Positions 21,094 through 29,049 of a stretch of 34,846 bases of DNA are shown here, piece after piece. The notes under the pieces were generated by a model that saw only the letters and a program-made list of their open reading frames with translations, did no database searches and was not told where the DNA came from. Each line of letters begins with the position of its first letter. The stretch's first letter is position 1. The DNA is from a virus: positions 1-34,846 of the IMG/VR virus record IMGVR_UViG_3300042471_000014. One strand, given 5' to 3'. Both the position numbers and the translations under genes were made by a program.

Positions 21094-21723
21094 ATGGCAG
21101 ACGTTAAAATTTCCGCACTTCCCGCTTCCACAACCCCATTGGCCGGAACTGAAGTTCTGCCAATTGTTCAAAGCGGCGCAACCAAACAAGTCAGCGTTGC
21201 CAATTTGACCGCAGGCCGCGCAATTAGCGCAACAGCTGTTACCGCATCAACTGGAAATTTTATAGTTGGTACATCTGGTCAAGGCGTGGACTTTTCTGCT
21301 ACATCCCATCCTGCTGGCATGACTAGCGAGCTGTTGAATGACTATGAAGAAGGTACTTTTACGCCTGTCATTAGCGGCACTTCTACCGCTGGAGTAGGTA
21401 CGTATTCTGTGCAAAATGGAGCCTATGTAAAAATTGGCAAAATGGTTCAGTATCAAATTTACTTAGTTCTTACTGCACATACTGGAACTGGCGATATAAC
21501 AATTGGTGGATTGCCTTATACAGCATCCGCAAATTATTACCCGCCAGCAGCGATATACGTCAATAATTTAGCATTAACGGCTTCAAACTATCCACAGATA
21601 GCAGTTTCAACTGCAAGCACTAACTTTCTTTTTAGACAAGTTCCAACAGGAGGCGGGGCAGCTGCGGCCATACCAATGGATACGGCGTTTGACATTTTGC
21701 TTTCTGGAACTTATCAAGTCTAA
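21094..21723 (+). CDS. Tail-fibre-like structural protein
   Basis: This 209-aa protein begins MADVKISALPASTTPLAGTE, the start typical of phage fibre proteins (with VLPIVQSGATKQV following). A beta-rich body contains YEEGTFTPVISGTS and a GTYSVQNGAYVKIGKMV strand pair seen in fibre tips. It has no catalytic motif. It sits between the head-binding protein and the beta-helix protein and likely forms part of the same receptor-binding apparatus. Confidence 0.78.
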   Translation: MADVKISALPASTTPLAGTEVLPIVQSGATKQVSVANLTAGRAISATAVTASTGNFIVGTSGQGVDFSATSHPAGMTSELLNDYEEGTFTPVISGTSTAGVGTYSVQNGAYVKIGKMVQYQIYLVLTAHTGTGDITIGGLPYTASANYYPPAAIYVNNLALTASNYPQIAVSTASTNFLFRQVPTGGGAAAAIPMDTAFDILLSGTYQV

Positions 21724-21732
21724 GGAATAAAA

Positions 21733-23238
21733 ATGGCACTCACAAAAGTTTCGTATTCAATGATTGAGGGTGCGCTTGTCAATGTGGCAGATTATGGCGC
21801 ATCCTCAAGCGCCACGGCTGCTGTAAACACTGCGGCTTTTATTGCAGCCCTTGATGCAGCAAAATCAAACTCTACTGGCGAAGACCCACAAGGAAATCCT
21901 GCGGGGACTGTATTTATCCCTCGCGGTAGATATTTGATAAACCCAGACCAGATCATTATTCCTAACTGGGTTAATCTTAAGGGCGCTGGTAGGACAGCAA
22001 CGCAGTTGGTTGCGGCTACTGCTGGAACTACATTGTTGAGAATGGGGACAGCCGTTAATCCAACATATCGCACATCTATTTCCGATCTCACTCTTTTTGG
22101 TAATGGTTTGAACTTAACTGGACTTTCAATTTTTGCGTCCTACTGGTTCATGTACAACGTAGAAGTTAATGCTTTTAATTATCACGGCATTTATTTGTAC
22201 AGTTCCTACACTGGTAAAGCGTACAACATCTACGTTTTCTATTGCGCCGCATCCGCCGGATACGCTGGCATTTACATGACTGGCGTGTCTTCCGGCTCCG
22301 GTGTAAATGATGTTAATTTCTTTGGTGGCGCATTGTCATATTGCTATGACAGCATCCGAATCCAAAACTGTAATGGTGTCGTCTTTGACGGAGTTTCTAT
22401 ACAAAGCAGTAAAAGAAACGCAATGAATTTGGATGCCAGTTCATTTGATGTTACTGGCGTGTCATTTATAAATGGTTATTTTGAAGCCAATTGCGATACA
22501 GTGCCTGGTAGTATTTTCTTTGGAACATTTACAAAATTGACCGTTGCAAATAATTACTTTGCAGGGTCTGGTGCATTTCAAACGAAAGCCATTGCCGCTA
22601 GCAGTGGGTACAACCAATGCACAATTATTAACAATATCTTTGATACTTTACCTACTCAAAACCCTGCATTTATTGGTTTGGTCGACGAAGCGGCTGTTTC
22701 AGTCGTGTTTCAGCGCAACCTAATAATTGGCAACAGTACTTCCAACGATGCTATTCCGTTATTTACGCCAGCGCTAAAAGTGTTTGCAGATGCGGCTTTG
22801 TACCCTACCAATGCGGTTACAACAAGCCGTGTTGACCATGCAACGCAATACCAAATTCAATCAAATTTTGTAAGTGTTTACACGGTTACTGCAACACCAG
22901 GCACATCGGGGACAATTACTTTAGAACCCACACAAAATACGGGTGGGTTTTCTAAAACAGGGCGTGTGGTTCACGTCCAAGGGCGCGTTACGGTTGCAAG
23001 TGTTTCGTCCCCTGTTGGCACAAATTTTAGGTTGTCGTTGCCTGCCCCGATTTCCGATTTTGATGAAGATGGCGAAAGGATTGGCGGCGTTGTGATTAAA
23101 GATTCAACCACAATTTTGCCCTTTACCGGAGCTGCTGGTAACAGCTATATCGATGTGTTTATAGACGCATCTACCATTGCCGGAACTCAAAATTTTAGCT
23201 GGACATTCTCGTACATCACAACGTCAGGAACACCTTAA
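21733..23238 (+). CDS. Beta-helix tailspike, pectate-lyase-fold
   Basis: This 501-aa protein has the Pectate_lyase_3 opening: VNVADYGASSSATAAVNTAAF, then GTVFIPRGRYLI and LKGAGRTATQL. About 250 residues of short repeated strands follow with Asn and Gly turns (YGI/YLYSS-type rungs), giving a right-handed parallel beta-helix. A C-terminal beta domain of about 130 residues may trimerise it. Such spikes bind and often cut surface polysaccharide, so this is the likely receptor-binding depolymerase. Catalytic residues cannot be fixed by eye. Confidence 0.84.
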   Translation: MALTKVSYSMIEGALVNVADYGASSSATAAVNTAAFIAALDAAKSNSTGEDPQGNPAGTVFIPRGRYLINPDQIIIPNWVNLKGAGRTATQLVAATAGTTLLRMGTAVNPTYRTSISDLTLFGNGLNLTGLSIFASYWFMYNVEVNAFNYHGIYLYSSYTGKAYNIYVFYCAASAGYAGIYMTGVSSGSGVNDVNFFGGALSYCYDSIRIQNCNGVVFDGVSIQSSKRNAMNLDASSFDVTGVSFINGYFEANCDTVPGSIFFGTFTKLTVANNYFAGSGAFQTKAIAASSGYNQCTIINNIFDTLPTQNPAFIGLVDEAAVSVVFQRNLIIGNSTSNDAIPLFTPALKVFADAALYPTNAVTTSRVDHATQYQIQSNFVSVYTVTATPGTSGTITLEPTQNTGGFSKTGRVVHVQGRVTVASVSSPVGTNFRLSLPAPISDFDEDGERIGGVVIKDSTTILPFTGAAGNSYIDVFIDASTIAGTQNFSWTFSYITTSGTP

Positions 23239-23309
23239 ACCGTACCAGTTCGGACAACTGGAAACTTTAATGTCTGACTGGACGGTCAGGCTGGAAACAA
23301 GGAAATATC
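23239..23309 (+). promoter_or_regulatory. Leader with two GGAC-loop hairpins
   Basis: Hairpin 1 is CCAGTT-CGGAC-AACTGG (23245-23261). Hairpin 2 is CTGAC-TGGACG-GTCAG (23274-23289). Both loops display GGAC, and CTGGAAAC occurs after or at the end of each. The ribosome site AAGGAAAT follows. The arrangement looks like a structured 5' leader controlling the small gene at 23310 or RNA processing. Confidence 0.55.
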
Positions 23310-23564
23310 ATGTTAGAAAAAATTGTATCTGTCGATTTAATTGAAGTAATCGAAAATGGTTGCGTTCAAGTTCGCACCAAAACCGCTATCAAAGAAGATG
23401 GCATTGAAATAAGTAGCAAGTTTCATCGCCACGTTGTCGTGCCTGGTGCTAACTACAGCGCTGAAGATGCCAAAGTTAAAGCTATTGCCGCATCTATCCA
23501 CACACCCGCAGTAATTGCTGCTTATCAAGAAAAACTTGCAGAACAACAAATTCCTGCCGCATAA
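23310..23564 (+). CDS. Small protein before scaffold, unknown
   Basis: This 84-aa protein begins MLEKIVSVDLIEVIENGCVQ and contains FHRHVVVPGANYSAED and AIAASIHTPAVIAAYQ. This pattern recurs in small phage proteins beside tail-fibre genes, with unknown role. AAGGAAAT lies about six bases upstream. It is enclosed by structured leaders on both sides, perhaps marking a separately controlled unit. Confidence 0.75.
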   Translation: MLEKIVSVDLIEVIENGCVQVRTKTAIKEDGIEISSKFHRHVVVPGANYSAEDAKVKAIAASIHTPAVIAAYQEKLAEQQIPAA

Positions 23565-23620
23565 TAGCGGCACAAACTGTATCGGCCCAGTAGACCGAGG
23601 AATCTTAGGATTCAGAAAAC
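23555..23620 (+). promoter_or_regulatory. Three-hairpin spacer before scaffold gene
   Basis: TGCCGC-ATAATA-GCGGCA (23555-23572) encloses the preceding stop. TCGG/CCGA pair at 23582-23585 and 23595-23598. GAATC-TTAG-GATTC (23600-23613) includes part of the AGGA that would serve as ribosome site ten bases before the ATG. The third hairpin could limit scaffold translation, or shorten the distance from GAGG at 23597 to the start. Confidence 0.45.
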
Positions 23621-24412
23621 ATGACTGAAGAAGTCCAAGCCCTAGCGGAAGTAGACTCCGCGCCAACCACGGATGTGACGGCCACACCTGAAGTTGCTGA
23701 AAGTACGCCGGAAGTCGCTGAGAACCAAGTTGATCAAGCCACAGAGGAAAAAAAGTACTCCCAGGCTGAAATTGATGCGATGATCGGCAAACGCCTCGCA
23801 AGAGAGCAACGTAAGTGGGAAAGAGAGCAAGCAAATCGGTCTGCGGAATCGCAAATCGTGAAAGCTGCACCAACTGCGTCCGTTGACCAGTTTGAAAGCC
23901 CTGAAGCCTATGCGGAAGCAATGGCCTATCAGAAAGCTGAAGAACTATTGGCCAAACGTGAAGCAGCCAAGCAGCAATCAGCCGTTCTCGAAAGCTATCA
24001 AGAGCGTGAAGAAGCAGCGCGGGACAAGTACGATGACTTTGAACAAGTCGCCTACAACCCCAAGCTACCGATCACAAACGTGATGGCCGAAACGATCCAG
24101 TCTTCGGACATTGGGCCTGAGTTAGCGTACTACCTTGGCTCAAATCCAAAAGAAGCAGATCGCATCTCACGCATGACGCCACTCGGTCAGGCGAAAGAGA
24201 TTGGGAAAATTGAAGCCAAATTGGCATCAGCGCCCCCGATCAAGAAAACAACATCTGCGCCCGCGCCGATTTCTCCTGTCACTGCACGCTCCGCTGGAGC
24301 AGCAACTTTGGACACTACAGACCCTCGCTCTATCAAGAGCATGACGGCCTCGCAGTGGATTGAAGCTGAACGTGCAAGGCAGATTAAGAAGCTACAAGCA
24401 CAGACCCGCTAA
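23621..24412 (+). CDS. Scaffolding protein
   Basis: This 263-aa protein has the usual scaffold layout: an acidic, low-complexity N-terminus (about residues 1-45), a charged coiled-coil middle (KRLAREQRKWEREQ and KAEELLAKREAAKQQ), a Pro/Ala linker and a basic C-terminal helix (WIEAERARQIKKLQ). The C-terminal basic helix should bind coat protein during procapsid assembly. It lies directly before the coat gene, as in P22. Length is close to the 303 aa of P22 gp8. Confidence 0.88.
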   Translation: MTEEVQALAEVDSAPTTDVTATPEVAESTPEVAENQVDQATEEKKYSQAEIDAMIGKRLAREQRKWEREQANRSAESQIVKAAPTASVDQFESPEAYAEAMAYQKAEELLAKREAAKQQSAVLESYQEREEAARDKYDDFEQVAYNPKLPITNVMAETIQSSDIGPELAYYLGSNPKEADRISRMTPLGQAKEIGKIEAKLASAPPIKKTTSAPAPISPVTARSAGAATLDTTDPRSIKSMTASQWIEAERARQIKKLQAQTR

Positions 24413-24433
24413 TTTTTTTAAAGGACTTTTGAA

Positions 24434-25636
24434 ATGTCAAACAGTATTCTGACGATTGATATGATCACAAGAAAAGCTCTCGAAATTCTTGAGAACAACC
24501 TTGTGCTTACCCGTAACGTGAACCGCCAGTATGACGACAGCTTTGCTGTTGAAGGTGCTAAGATCGGTTCAACCCTCCGTATCCGTTTACCTGACCGCGC
24601 TCTGGTAACTGACGGCGCCGCCTTGCAAGTGCAAGACGACAACGAGCAGTTCACCACTTTGACCGTTGCCAGCCAAAAGCACATCGGTGTCAACTTCACA
24701 TCTGCTGAATTGACCATGCAATTGGATGACTTCGCAGAGCGTGTGTTGAAGCCTCGTATCAGCCAGTTGGCATCTTCCATTGATGCAGACGTGGCCAATG
24801 CGTACAAAACCATCGGTAACACCGTTGGCACACCTGGCACAACTCCTTCTACTTCTTTGGTCTTGTTGCAAGCCCAGCAGAAGCTGAACGAGAACGCAGC
24901 TGTGATGTCACCCCGTTACGCTACCGTGAACCCAGCAGCCAACGCTGGCTTGGTTGAAGGCATGAAAGGTCTGTTCAATCCTACAGACACTATCAGCAAG
25001 CAATTCAAGAACGGCATGATGGGCACTGGCGTGTTGGGCTTTGACGAGATCAACATGTCTCAGTCTATCAAGCAACACACCACTGGTTCGCGCGTTGCCA
25101 CCGGCAACTCTGTGACCACCACTGTGACTTCTCAAGGTGCTTCTAGCATTGCTTTGACTATCGGCTCTGGCCTGACAGTTAAAGCCGGTGACGTGTTCAC
25201 TGTTGCTGATTGCTTCGCTGTAAACCCACAGACCCGTGAATCCACTGGTTCGTTGTTCCAGTTCGTTGCTTTGGCTGACGCCACTGCCAGCGGCACTGCG
25301 ATTGTCGTGTCTGTTGCTCCTATCTACACCGCCGCCAATGCTTTGGCTACCGTTGACAGCTTCCCTGTCTCTGGTAAGGCTGTCGTGTTCGTAGGCGCTG
25401 CTTCTAGCCAGTACGCACAGAACTTGGTCTACCACAAGGACGCCATCACCTTCGCAACTGCTGATTTGCTGTTGCCACAAGGTGTTGACATGGCTGCTCG
25501 CGCAGTCCACAACGGTATCTCTTTGCGTGTCGTGCGTCAGTACGACATCAACAATGACCGTATGCCTTGCCGTATTGACGTTTTGTACGGCTTCAACACG
25601 ATCCGCCCACAAATGGGCTGCCGTATCTGGGGCTAA
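24434..25636 (+). CDS. Major capsid protein, P22 coat family
   Basis: This 400-aa protein matches the P22 coat family by its start (ILTIDMITRKALEILENNL, then GSTLRIRLPDR), an HIGVNFTSAELTMQL strand-helix and the ending RIDVLYGFNTIRPQMG. A long beta insertion around 220-330 corresponds to the I-domain region. Codons are the most uniform of the window (CGT, AAC, TTC, GCT), as expected for very high expression. AAAGGA lies seven to ten bases upstream. A stable hairpin follows the stop. Confidence 0.93.
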   Translation: MSNSILTIDMITRKALEILENNLVLTRNVNRQYDDSFAVEGAKIGSTLRIRLPDRALVTDGAALQVQDDNEQFTTLTVASQKHIGVNFTSAELTMQLDDFAERVLKPRISQLASSIDADVANAYKTIGNTVGTPGTTPSTSLVLLQAQQKLNENAAVMSPRYATVNPAANAGLVEGMKGLFNPTDTISKQFKNGMMGTGVLGFDEINMSQSIKQHTTGSRVATGNSVTTTVTSQGASSIALTIGSGLTVKAGDVFTVADCFAVNPQTRESTGSLFQFVALADATASGTAIVVSVAPIYTAANALATVDSFPVSGKAVVFVGAASSQYAQNLVYHKDAITFATADLLLPQGVDMAARAVHNGISLRVVRQYDINNDRMPCRIDVLYGFNTIRPQMGCRIWG

Positions 25637-25642
25637 TTGATT

Positions 25643-25656
25643 GGGGCTTCGGCCCC
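25643..25656 (+). terminator. UUCG hairpin after coat gene
   Basis: GGGGC-TTCG-GCCCC is a five-pair G/C stem with UUCG loop, seven bases after the coat stop. It has no U-run behind it (TATCTCTG follows), so it may protect the 3' end or partly terminate transcription and keep coat levels above downstream genes. Same sequence as 10558-10571 on the other strand. Confidence 0.6.
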
Positions 25657-25689
25657 TATCTCTGTTATTAACATTGAAAGGAAATTATC

Positions 25690-26118
25690 ATGGCATTACC
25701 TAATGGCGCAGGCGGTTACCAAGTTGGTGACGGCAATCTTGGCGAAATCAGTTTCTCCAACACCAGCACTCCAGTTGCTTTGACTGGCGCGGCTGTCACT
25801 ATTACCGCAGCCGATTTGGCTTCCGGTGTGTGTACCATGGACTCAGGCGGCACAGACGCTGGAGCCTATGTATTCCCCACAGGCGCACTGCTTGACGCTG
25901 CATTCCCTAGCCTTAAAGTTGGCTCGACATTTGACTGCGCTTTCATCAACCTTGGTGACAATGCAGCAAATGACGTGGTTTTCACTGCTGGTACGGGCAA
26001 CACCCTTGTTGGTAACGACACGATCCAAGATTCGCTGACCAAAACCAGCAACACATCTGGCACGTTCCGTTTCCGCAAAACTGGTGACGCAGCGTACTCA
26101 ATCTATCGCGTTGCCTAA
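25690..26118 (+). CDS. Capsid decoration-type protein candidate
   Basis: This 142-aa beta-rich protein begins MALPNGAGGYQVGDGNLGE and contains ALTGAAVTITAADLASGV and FRFRKTGDAAYSIYRVA. Position right behind the coat gene, small size and all-beta composition fit a head decoration or stabilisation protein. Sequence alone does not prove it. The ribosome site AAAGGAAA is good. Codons resemble the coat gene, implying strong expression. Confidence 0.7.
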   Translation: MALPNGAGGYQVGDGNLGEISFSNTSTPVALTGAAVTITAADLASGVCTMDSGGTDAGAYVFPTGALLDAAFPSLKVGSTFDCAFINLGDNAANDVVFTAGTGNTLVGNDTIQDSLTKTSNTSGTFRFRKTGDAAYSIYRVA

Positions 26119-26124
26119 ACTTAA

Positions 26125-26148
26125 ATGGGGGCTTCGGCCCTCATTTTT
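26125..26148 (+). terminator. Terminator-like hairpin with T-run
   Basis: ATGGGGGC-TTCG-GCCCTCAT forms an eight-pair stem (one G-U) with UUCG loop, followed directly by TTTTT. This is the best intrinsic terminator candidate of the late region. The following gene has its own AAAGGAAA site, so partial readthrough is likely. Confidence 0.65.
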
Positions 26149-26160
26149 AAAGGAAAAATC

Positions 26161-26574
26161 ATGACCTCTAACACCAAATCAATTGGCGTTGCTTTTGAAG
26201 ACCAAGACATCATTGGGTCTAACTTTGTACTGTCTGGTGGTGAGTTGGGCTATACCGCAGAAGCAAGCGGCACAGTGACTCAATTGACAGACAAGTCCAC
26301 AGCGGTCACGCTGAACAAGTCTGCTGGTCAGATCACACTGAACGGCGCCTCTTTGGCAAACATCACAAACGTTTCATTTACTTTGAACAACAGCACAATC
26401 AGCGAAAAAGACGTTATTATTTTAAGCGTGTCTTCTGGCGCTACCGCTGGTGCTTACAACTGCTGGATTTCTAGCAAAACCACAGGAAGTTGCGTAATCA
26501 CAATTCGCAACCTTTCGGGCGGTTCGCTGTCTGAAGCTTTTGTAATCAACTTTGCAGTTATCCACGTTCTGTAA
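26161..26574 (+). CDS. Beta-rich virion-type protein, paralog B
   Basis: I start at Met 26161 after AAAGGAAA, not at 26125, which lies in the terminator hairpin. The 137-aa product shares TK-x-IGVA-x-EDQ-x-II, GTVTQ...STAVTLN...GQIT and the SEAFVINFAVIH ending with the protein at 17008. Both are probably the same fold, with different placement in the virion or different partners. Location behind coat and decoration genes supports a structural role. Another hairpin follows the stop. Confidence 0.8.
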   Translation: MTSNTKSIGVAFEDQDIIGSNFVLSGGELGYTAEASGTVTQLTDKSTAVTLNKSAGQITLNGASLANITNVSFTLNNSTISEKDVIILSVSSGATAGAYNCWISSKTTGSCVITIRNLSGGSLSEAFVINFAVIHVL

Positions 26575-26578
26575 ACCA

Positions 26579-26601
26579 AATGGGGGCTAATCACCCCCAT
26601 T
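26579..26601 (+). terminator. Third hairpin behind capsid genes
   Basis: AATGGGGG and CCCCCATT pair as eight base pairs around a seven-base loop (CTAATCA). The next ATG is at 26610, so the hairpin leaves no room for a ribosome site before that small gene. CTTAAATTA follows, not a long T-run. Confidence 0.55.
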
Positions 26602-26609
26602 CTTAAATT

Positions 26610-26795
26610 ATGAACATTACATTGACACACCCCATCCACGGCGCAAAGATTGCAACAATGGAGTCTGAGGTTGAAATGGATGAAAGAAATGGCTGGACTC
26701 GTTATAATCCAGACACGCCTTCTGAAACTGAAGAAGCGGCTCCCGTGAACGTGCTGGAAGTTAAACGCCGTAGAAAAACCACTGCAGAGGTTTAA
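26610..26795 (+). CDS. Small 61-aa head-region protein
   Basis: This 61-aa protein begins MNITLTHPIHGAKIATMESE and ends in a basic VKRRRKTTAEV tail. The same kind of short protein precedes gp4-like genes in other P22-like phages I recall, but no function is known. There is no Shine-Dalgarno; a strong hairpin ends only eight bases before the ATG, so translation may depend on refolding or on readthrough. Confidence 0.72.
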   Translation: MNITLTHPIHGAKIATMESEVEMDERNGWTRYNPDTPSETEEAAPVNVLEVKRRRKTTAEV

Positions 26796-26797
26796 AA

Positions 26798-27511
26798 ATG
26801 ACAACGTACACCGCTGGCCAACAAATCGAACGGGCGCTTAGACTTCTCGGTGTGCTTGCTGAAGGTGAAACGCCCTCTGCGGCTACGTCACAAGACGCCT
26901 TGATGGCGTTCAATCAAATGATTGATTCGTGGAACACAGAGCGTTTAGCCGTGTTTTGCACACAAGATCAAGTTTTCACATGGCCAGCAGGCTTAATTAG
27001 CCGCACCCTTGGCCCAACTGGTGACTTTGTTGGCCTTCGCCCTATTTTGCTTGATGATGCTACGTACTTTAAAGCAAACAACGGCGTGTCTTATGGCATC
27101 AAAATGATTAACCAACAGCAGTACAACGGTATTGCTGTTAAGACCGTAACGTCCACTTACCCACAAGTTATGTGGGTAAACATGACGTTCCCCGATATTG
27201 AGATATATCTCTATCCAAGGCCAACGCAAGACTTAGAATTTCACTTTGTATCGGTTGAAGAACTAAATCGCCCCGCCACGCTGTCCACGGTGCTGTACTA
27301 CCCACCAGGCTATCTGCGGGCGTTTACATACAACTTGGCCATGGAGTTTGCCCCTGAGTTTGGCGTTGAGCCAAGCCCACAAGTGCAGCGCATTGCGATG
27401 ACTTCTAAGCGTGACATCAAACGCATCAACAACCCTGATGATGTGATGGCGCTGCCTTACGCATTGGTGGCCAACCGCCAGCGTTTCAACATCTATGCCG
27501 GTAACTACTAA
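26798..27511 (+). CDS. P22 gp4-like head-completion (tail accessory) protein
   Basis: This 237-aa protein has the P22_Tail-4 pattern: AGQQIERALRLLGVLAEGETPS, then AFNQMIDSWNTERL, an aromatic middle (FTWPAG) and a late YYPPGYLRAFTYNLAMEFAPEFG. It should bind below the portal and start neck assembly. P22 gp4 also has muralytic activity, but I cannot verify that here. GAGG lies eight bases upstream. Its last base starts the next gene (TAATG). Confidence 0.9.
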   Translation: MTTYTAGQQIERALRLLGVLAEGETPSAATSQDALMAFNQMIDSWNTERLAVFCTQDQVFTWPAGLISRTLGPTGDFVGLRPILLDDATYFKANNGVSYGIKMINQQQYNGIAVKTVTSTYPQVMWVNMTFPDIEIYLYPRPTQDLEFHFVSVEELNRPATLSTVLYYPPGYLRAFTYNLAMEFAPEFGVEPSPQVQRIAMTSKRDIKRINNPDDVMALPYALVANRQRFNIYAGNY

Positions 27512-29049
27512 TGAAGACGCCGATTCTTGGCTCTACTTATGTAGCGCGGTCTGTCAATGCGGCAGACGCTCGGATGGTCAATCTGTTTCCAGAGATCGTC
27601 CCAGAGGCCGGTAAAGAGCCTGCATTCCTAAACCGCGCCCCTGGCCTCAAACTGCTTAACACTATTGGCAACGGCCCGATCCGTGGCTTGTGGGCGTTTT
27701 CGTCTAGCGACAGCACAGCCTTTGTTGTTTCTGGCACACAGCTGTACAAGATCACCACATCGTATGTCGCCACGCTAATTGGCACGGTGGCTGGCACTGG
27801 CCCTGTCAGTCTGGCTGACAACGGCACGCAGTTGTTCATTGCGGCCAATGGCCCCAGCTACATCTACAACAACACGACAAACGCCTTTGGCCAGATCACC
27901 GATCCGGACTTTCCAGGCGCTTTAACTGTCTGCTATCTGGACGGCTACTTCGTGTTCAACGAGCCAAACAGCCAGAAGCTGTGGATCACTGCACTGCTAG
28001 ACGGCACGTCCATTGACCCGCTTGAGTTTGCTAGCACTGAAGGCTCTCCTGACGGCTTAGTGGCCGTGGCTGCCAACTTCCGTGAGGTTTGGGCCTTTGG
28101 CACTAACTCGATTGAGGTTTGGTTTGACTCTGGCGCAACAGATTTCCCTTTGCAACGCATTCAAGGCGCGTTTAACGAGTTGGGCTGTGCTGCCCCTTAC
28201 TCGGTTGCCAAAATGGACAACGGCTTGTTTTGGCTTGGCCGTGACCGCCGTGGTGAAGGTATTGTCTACCGCGCCAACGGCTACACTGGCGTTCGCATTT
28301 CCACACACGCTGTTGAGTGGCAGATCCAACAATATGATGATATATCGGACGCTATTGCGTACACCTATCAGCAAGACGGCCACAGTTTTTATGTTTTGGT
28401 TTTCCCTAGCGCCAATACCACTTGGGTTTATGATGCCGCAACGCAAGCCTGGCATGAACGCGCGGGCTTTGCCGATGGCAGCTTTACCCGTCACCGTGGC
28501 AACTGCCAAATGGCGTTCAACAACAAAGTTGTCATTGGCGACTTTGAAAATGGCAATATCTACGCTTTTGACCTAGATGATTTTAGCGACAACGGCAGCA
28601 TCCAAAAATGGTTGCGTTCATGGCGTGCGCTGCCAACGGGCCAGAACAACTTGCGCCGCACAACCCAGCACATGATGCAACTCGATTGCGAGTCCGGCGT
28701 TGGTTTAAATGGCTATGCTGTTTCTGAAGCAATACGTCTTCAAACAGAAAACGACAACGATTTAATTACAGAAGCCAATGACTATTTAATTGCAGAGCAA
28801 GAAGCTGTTGTAACTCAAGGTGCTGACCCGCAAGTCATGCTCCGTTTCTCAGACGATGGTGGTCATACGTGGTCTAACGAACATTGGAAGTCCATGGGCA
28901 AAATTGGCCAGTATTCCAAACGTGTAATCTGGCGTAGGCTTGGCATGACAACTAAGTTGCGTGACCGTGTTTATGAAGTGTCTGGCACTGACCCTGTGAA
29001 GATTGCTATCATGGGCGCAGAACTTATTCTGAGTCCAACGAATGCCTAG
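27511..29049 (+). CDS. P22 gp10-like packaged-DNA stabilisation protein
   Basis: This 512-aa beta-propeller-like protein has the family opening: GSTYVARSVNAADARMVNLFPEI followed by GKEPAFLNRAPGL. Repeated strand motifs such as NGLFWLGRDRRG and VIWRRLGM near the end also fit. It closes the neck above the needle. An unusual stretch around residues 410-430 (LQTENDNDLITEANDYLIAEQ) is acidic and repetitive, like the tail of the 53-aa protein at 20435, and may be an inserted surface loop. It overlaps neighbours by one and eight bases. Confidence 0.88.
   Translation: MKTPILGSTYVARSVNAADARMVNLFPEIVPEAGKEPAFLNRAPGLKLLNTIGNGPIRGLWAFSSSDSTAFVVSGTQLYKITTSYVATLIGTVAGTGPVSLADNGTQLFIAANGPSYIYNNTTNAFGQITDPDFPGALTVCYLDGYFVFNEPNSQKLWITALLDGTSIDPLEFASTEGSPDGLVAVAANFREVWAFGTNSIEVWFDSGATDFPLQRIQGAFNELGCAAPYSVAKMDNGLFWLGRDRRGEGIVYRANGYTGVRISTHAVEWQIQQYDDISDAIAYTYQQDGHSFYVLVFPSANTTWVYDAATQAWHERAGFADGSFTRHRGNCQMAFNNKVVIGDFENGNIYAFDLDDFSDNGSIQKWLRSWRALPTGQNNLRRTTQHMMQLDCESGVGLNGYAVSEAIRLQTENDNDLITEANDYLIAEQEAVVTQGADPQVMLRFSDDGGHTWSNEHWKSMGKIGQYSKRVIWRRLGMTTKLRDRVYEVSGTDPVKIAIMGAELILSPTNA

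Noticed and set aside
24587-25612. Minus-strand frames of 94 and 234 aa opposite the coat gene
   Set aside because: These come from biased codons of the coat gene and have no ribosome site or motif.
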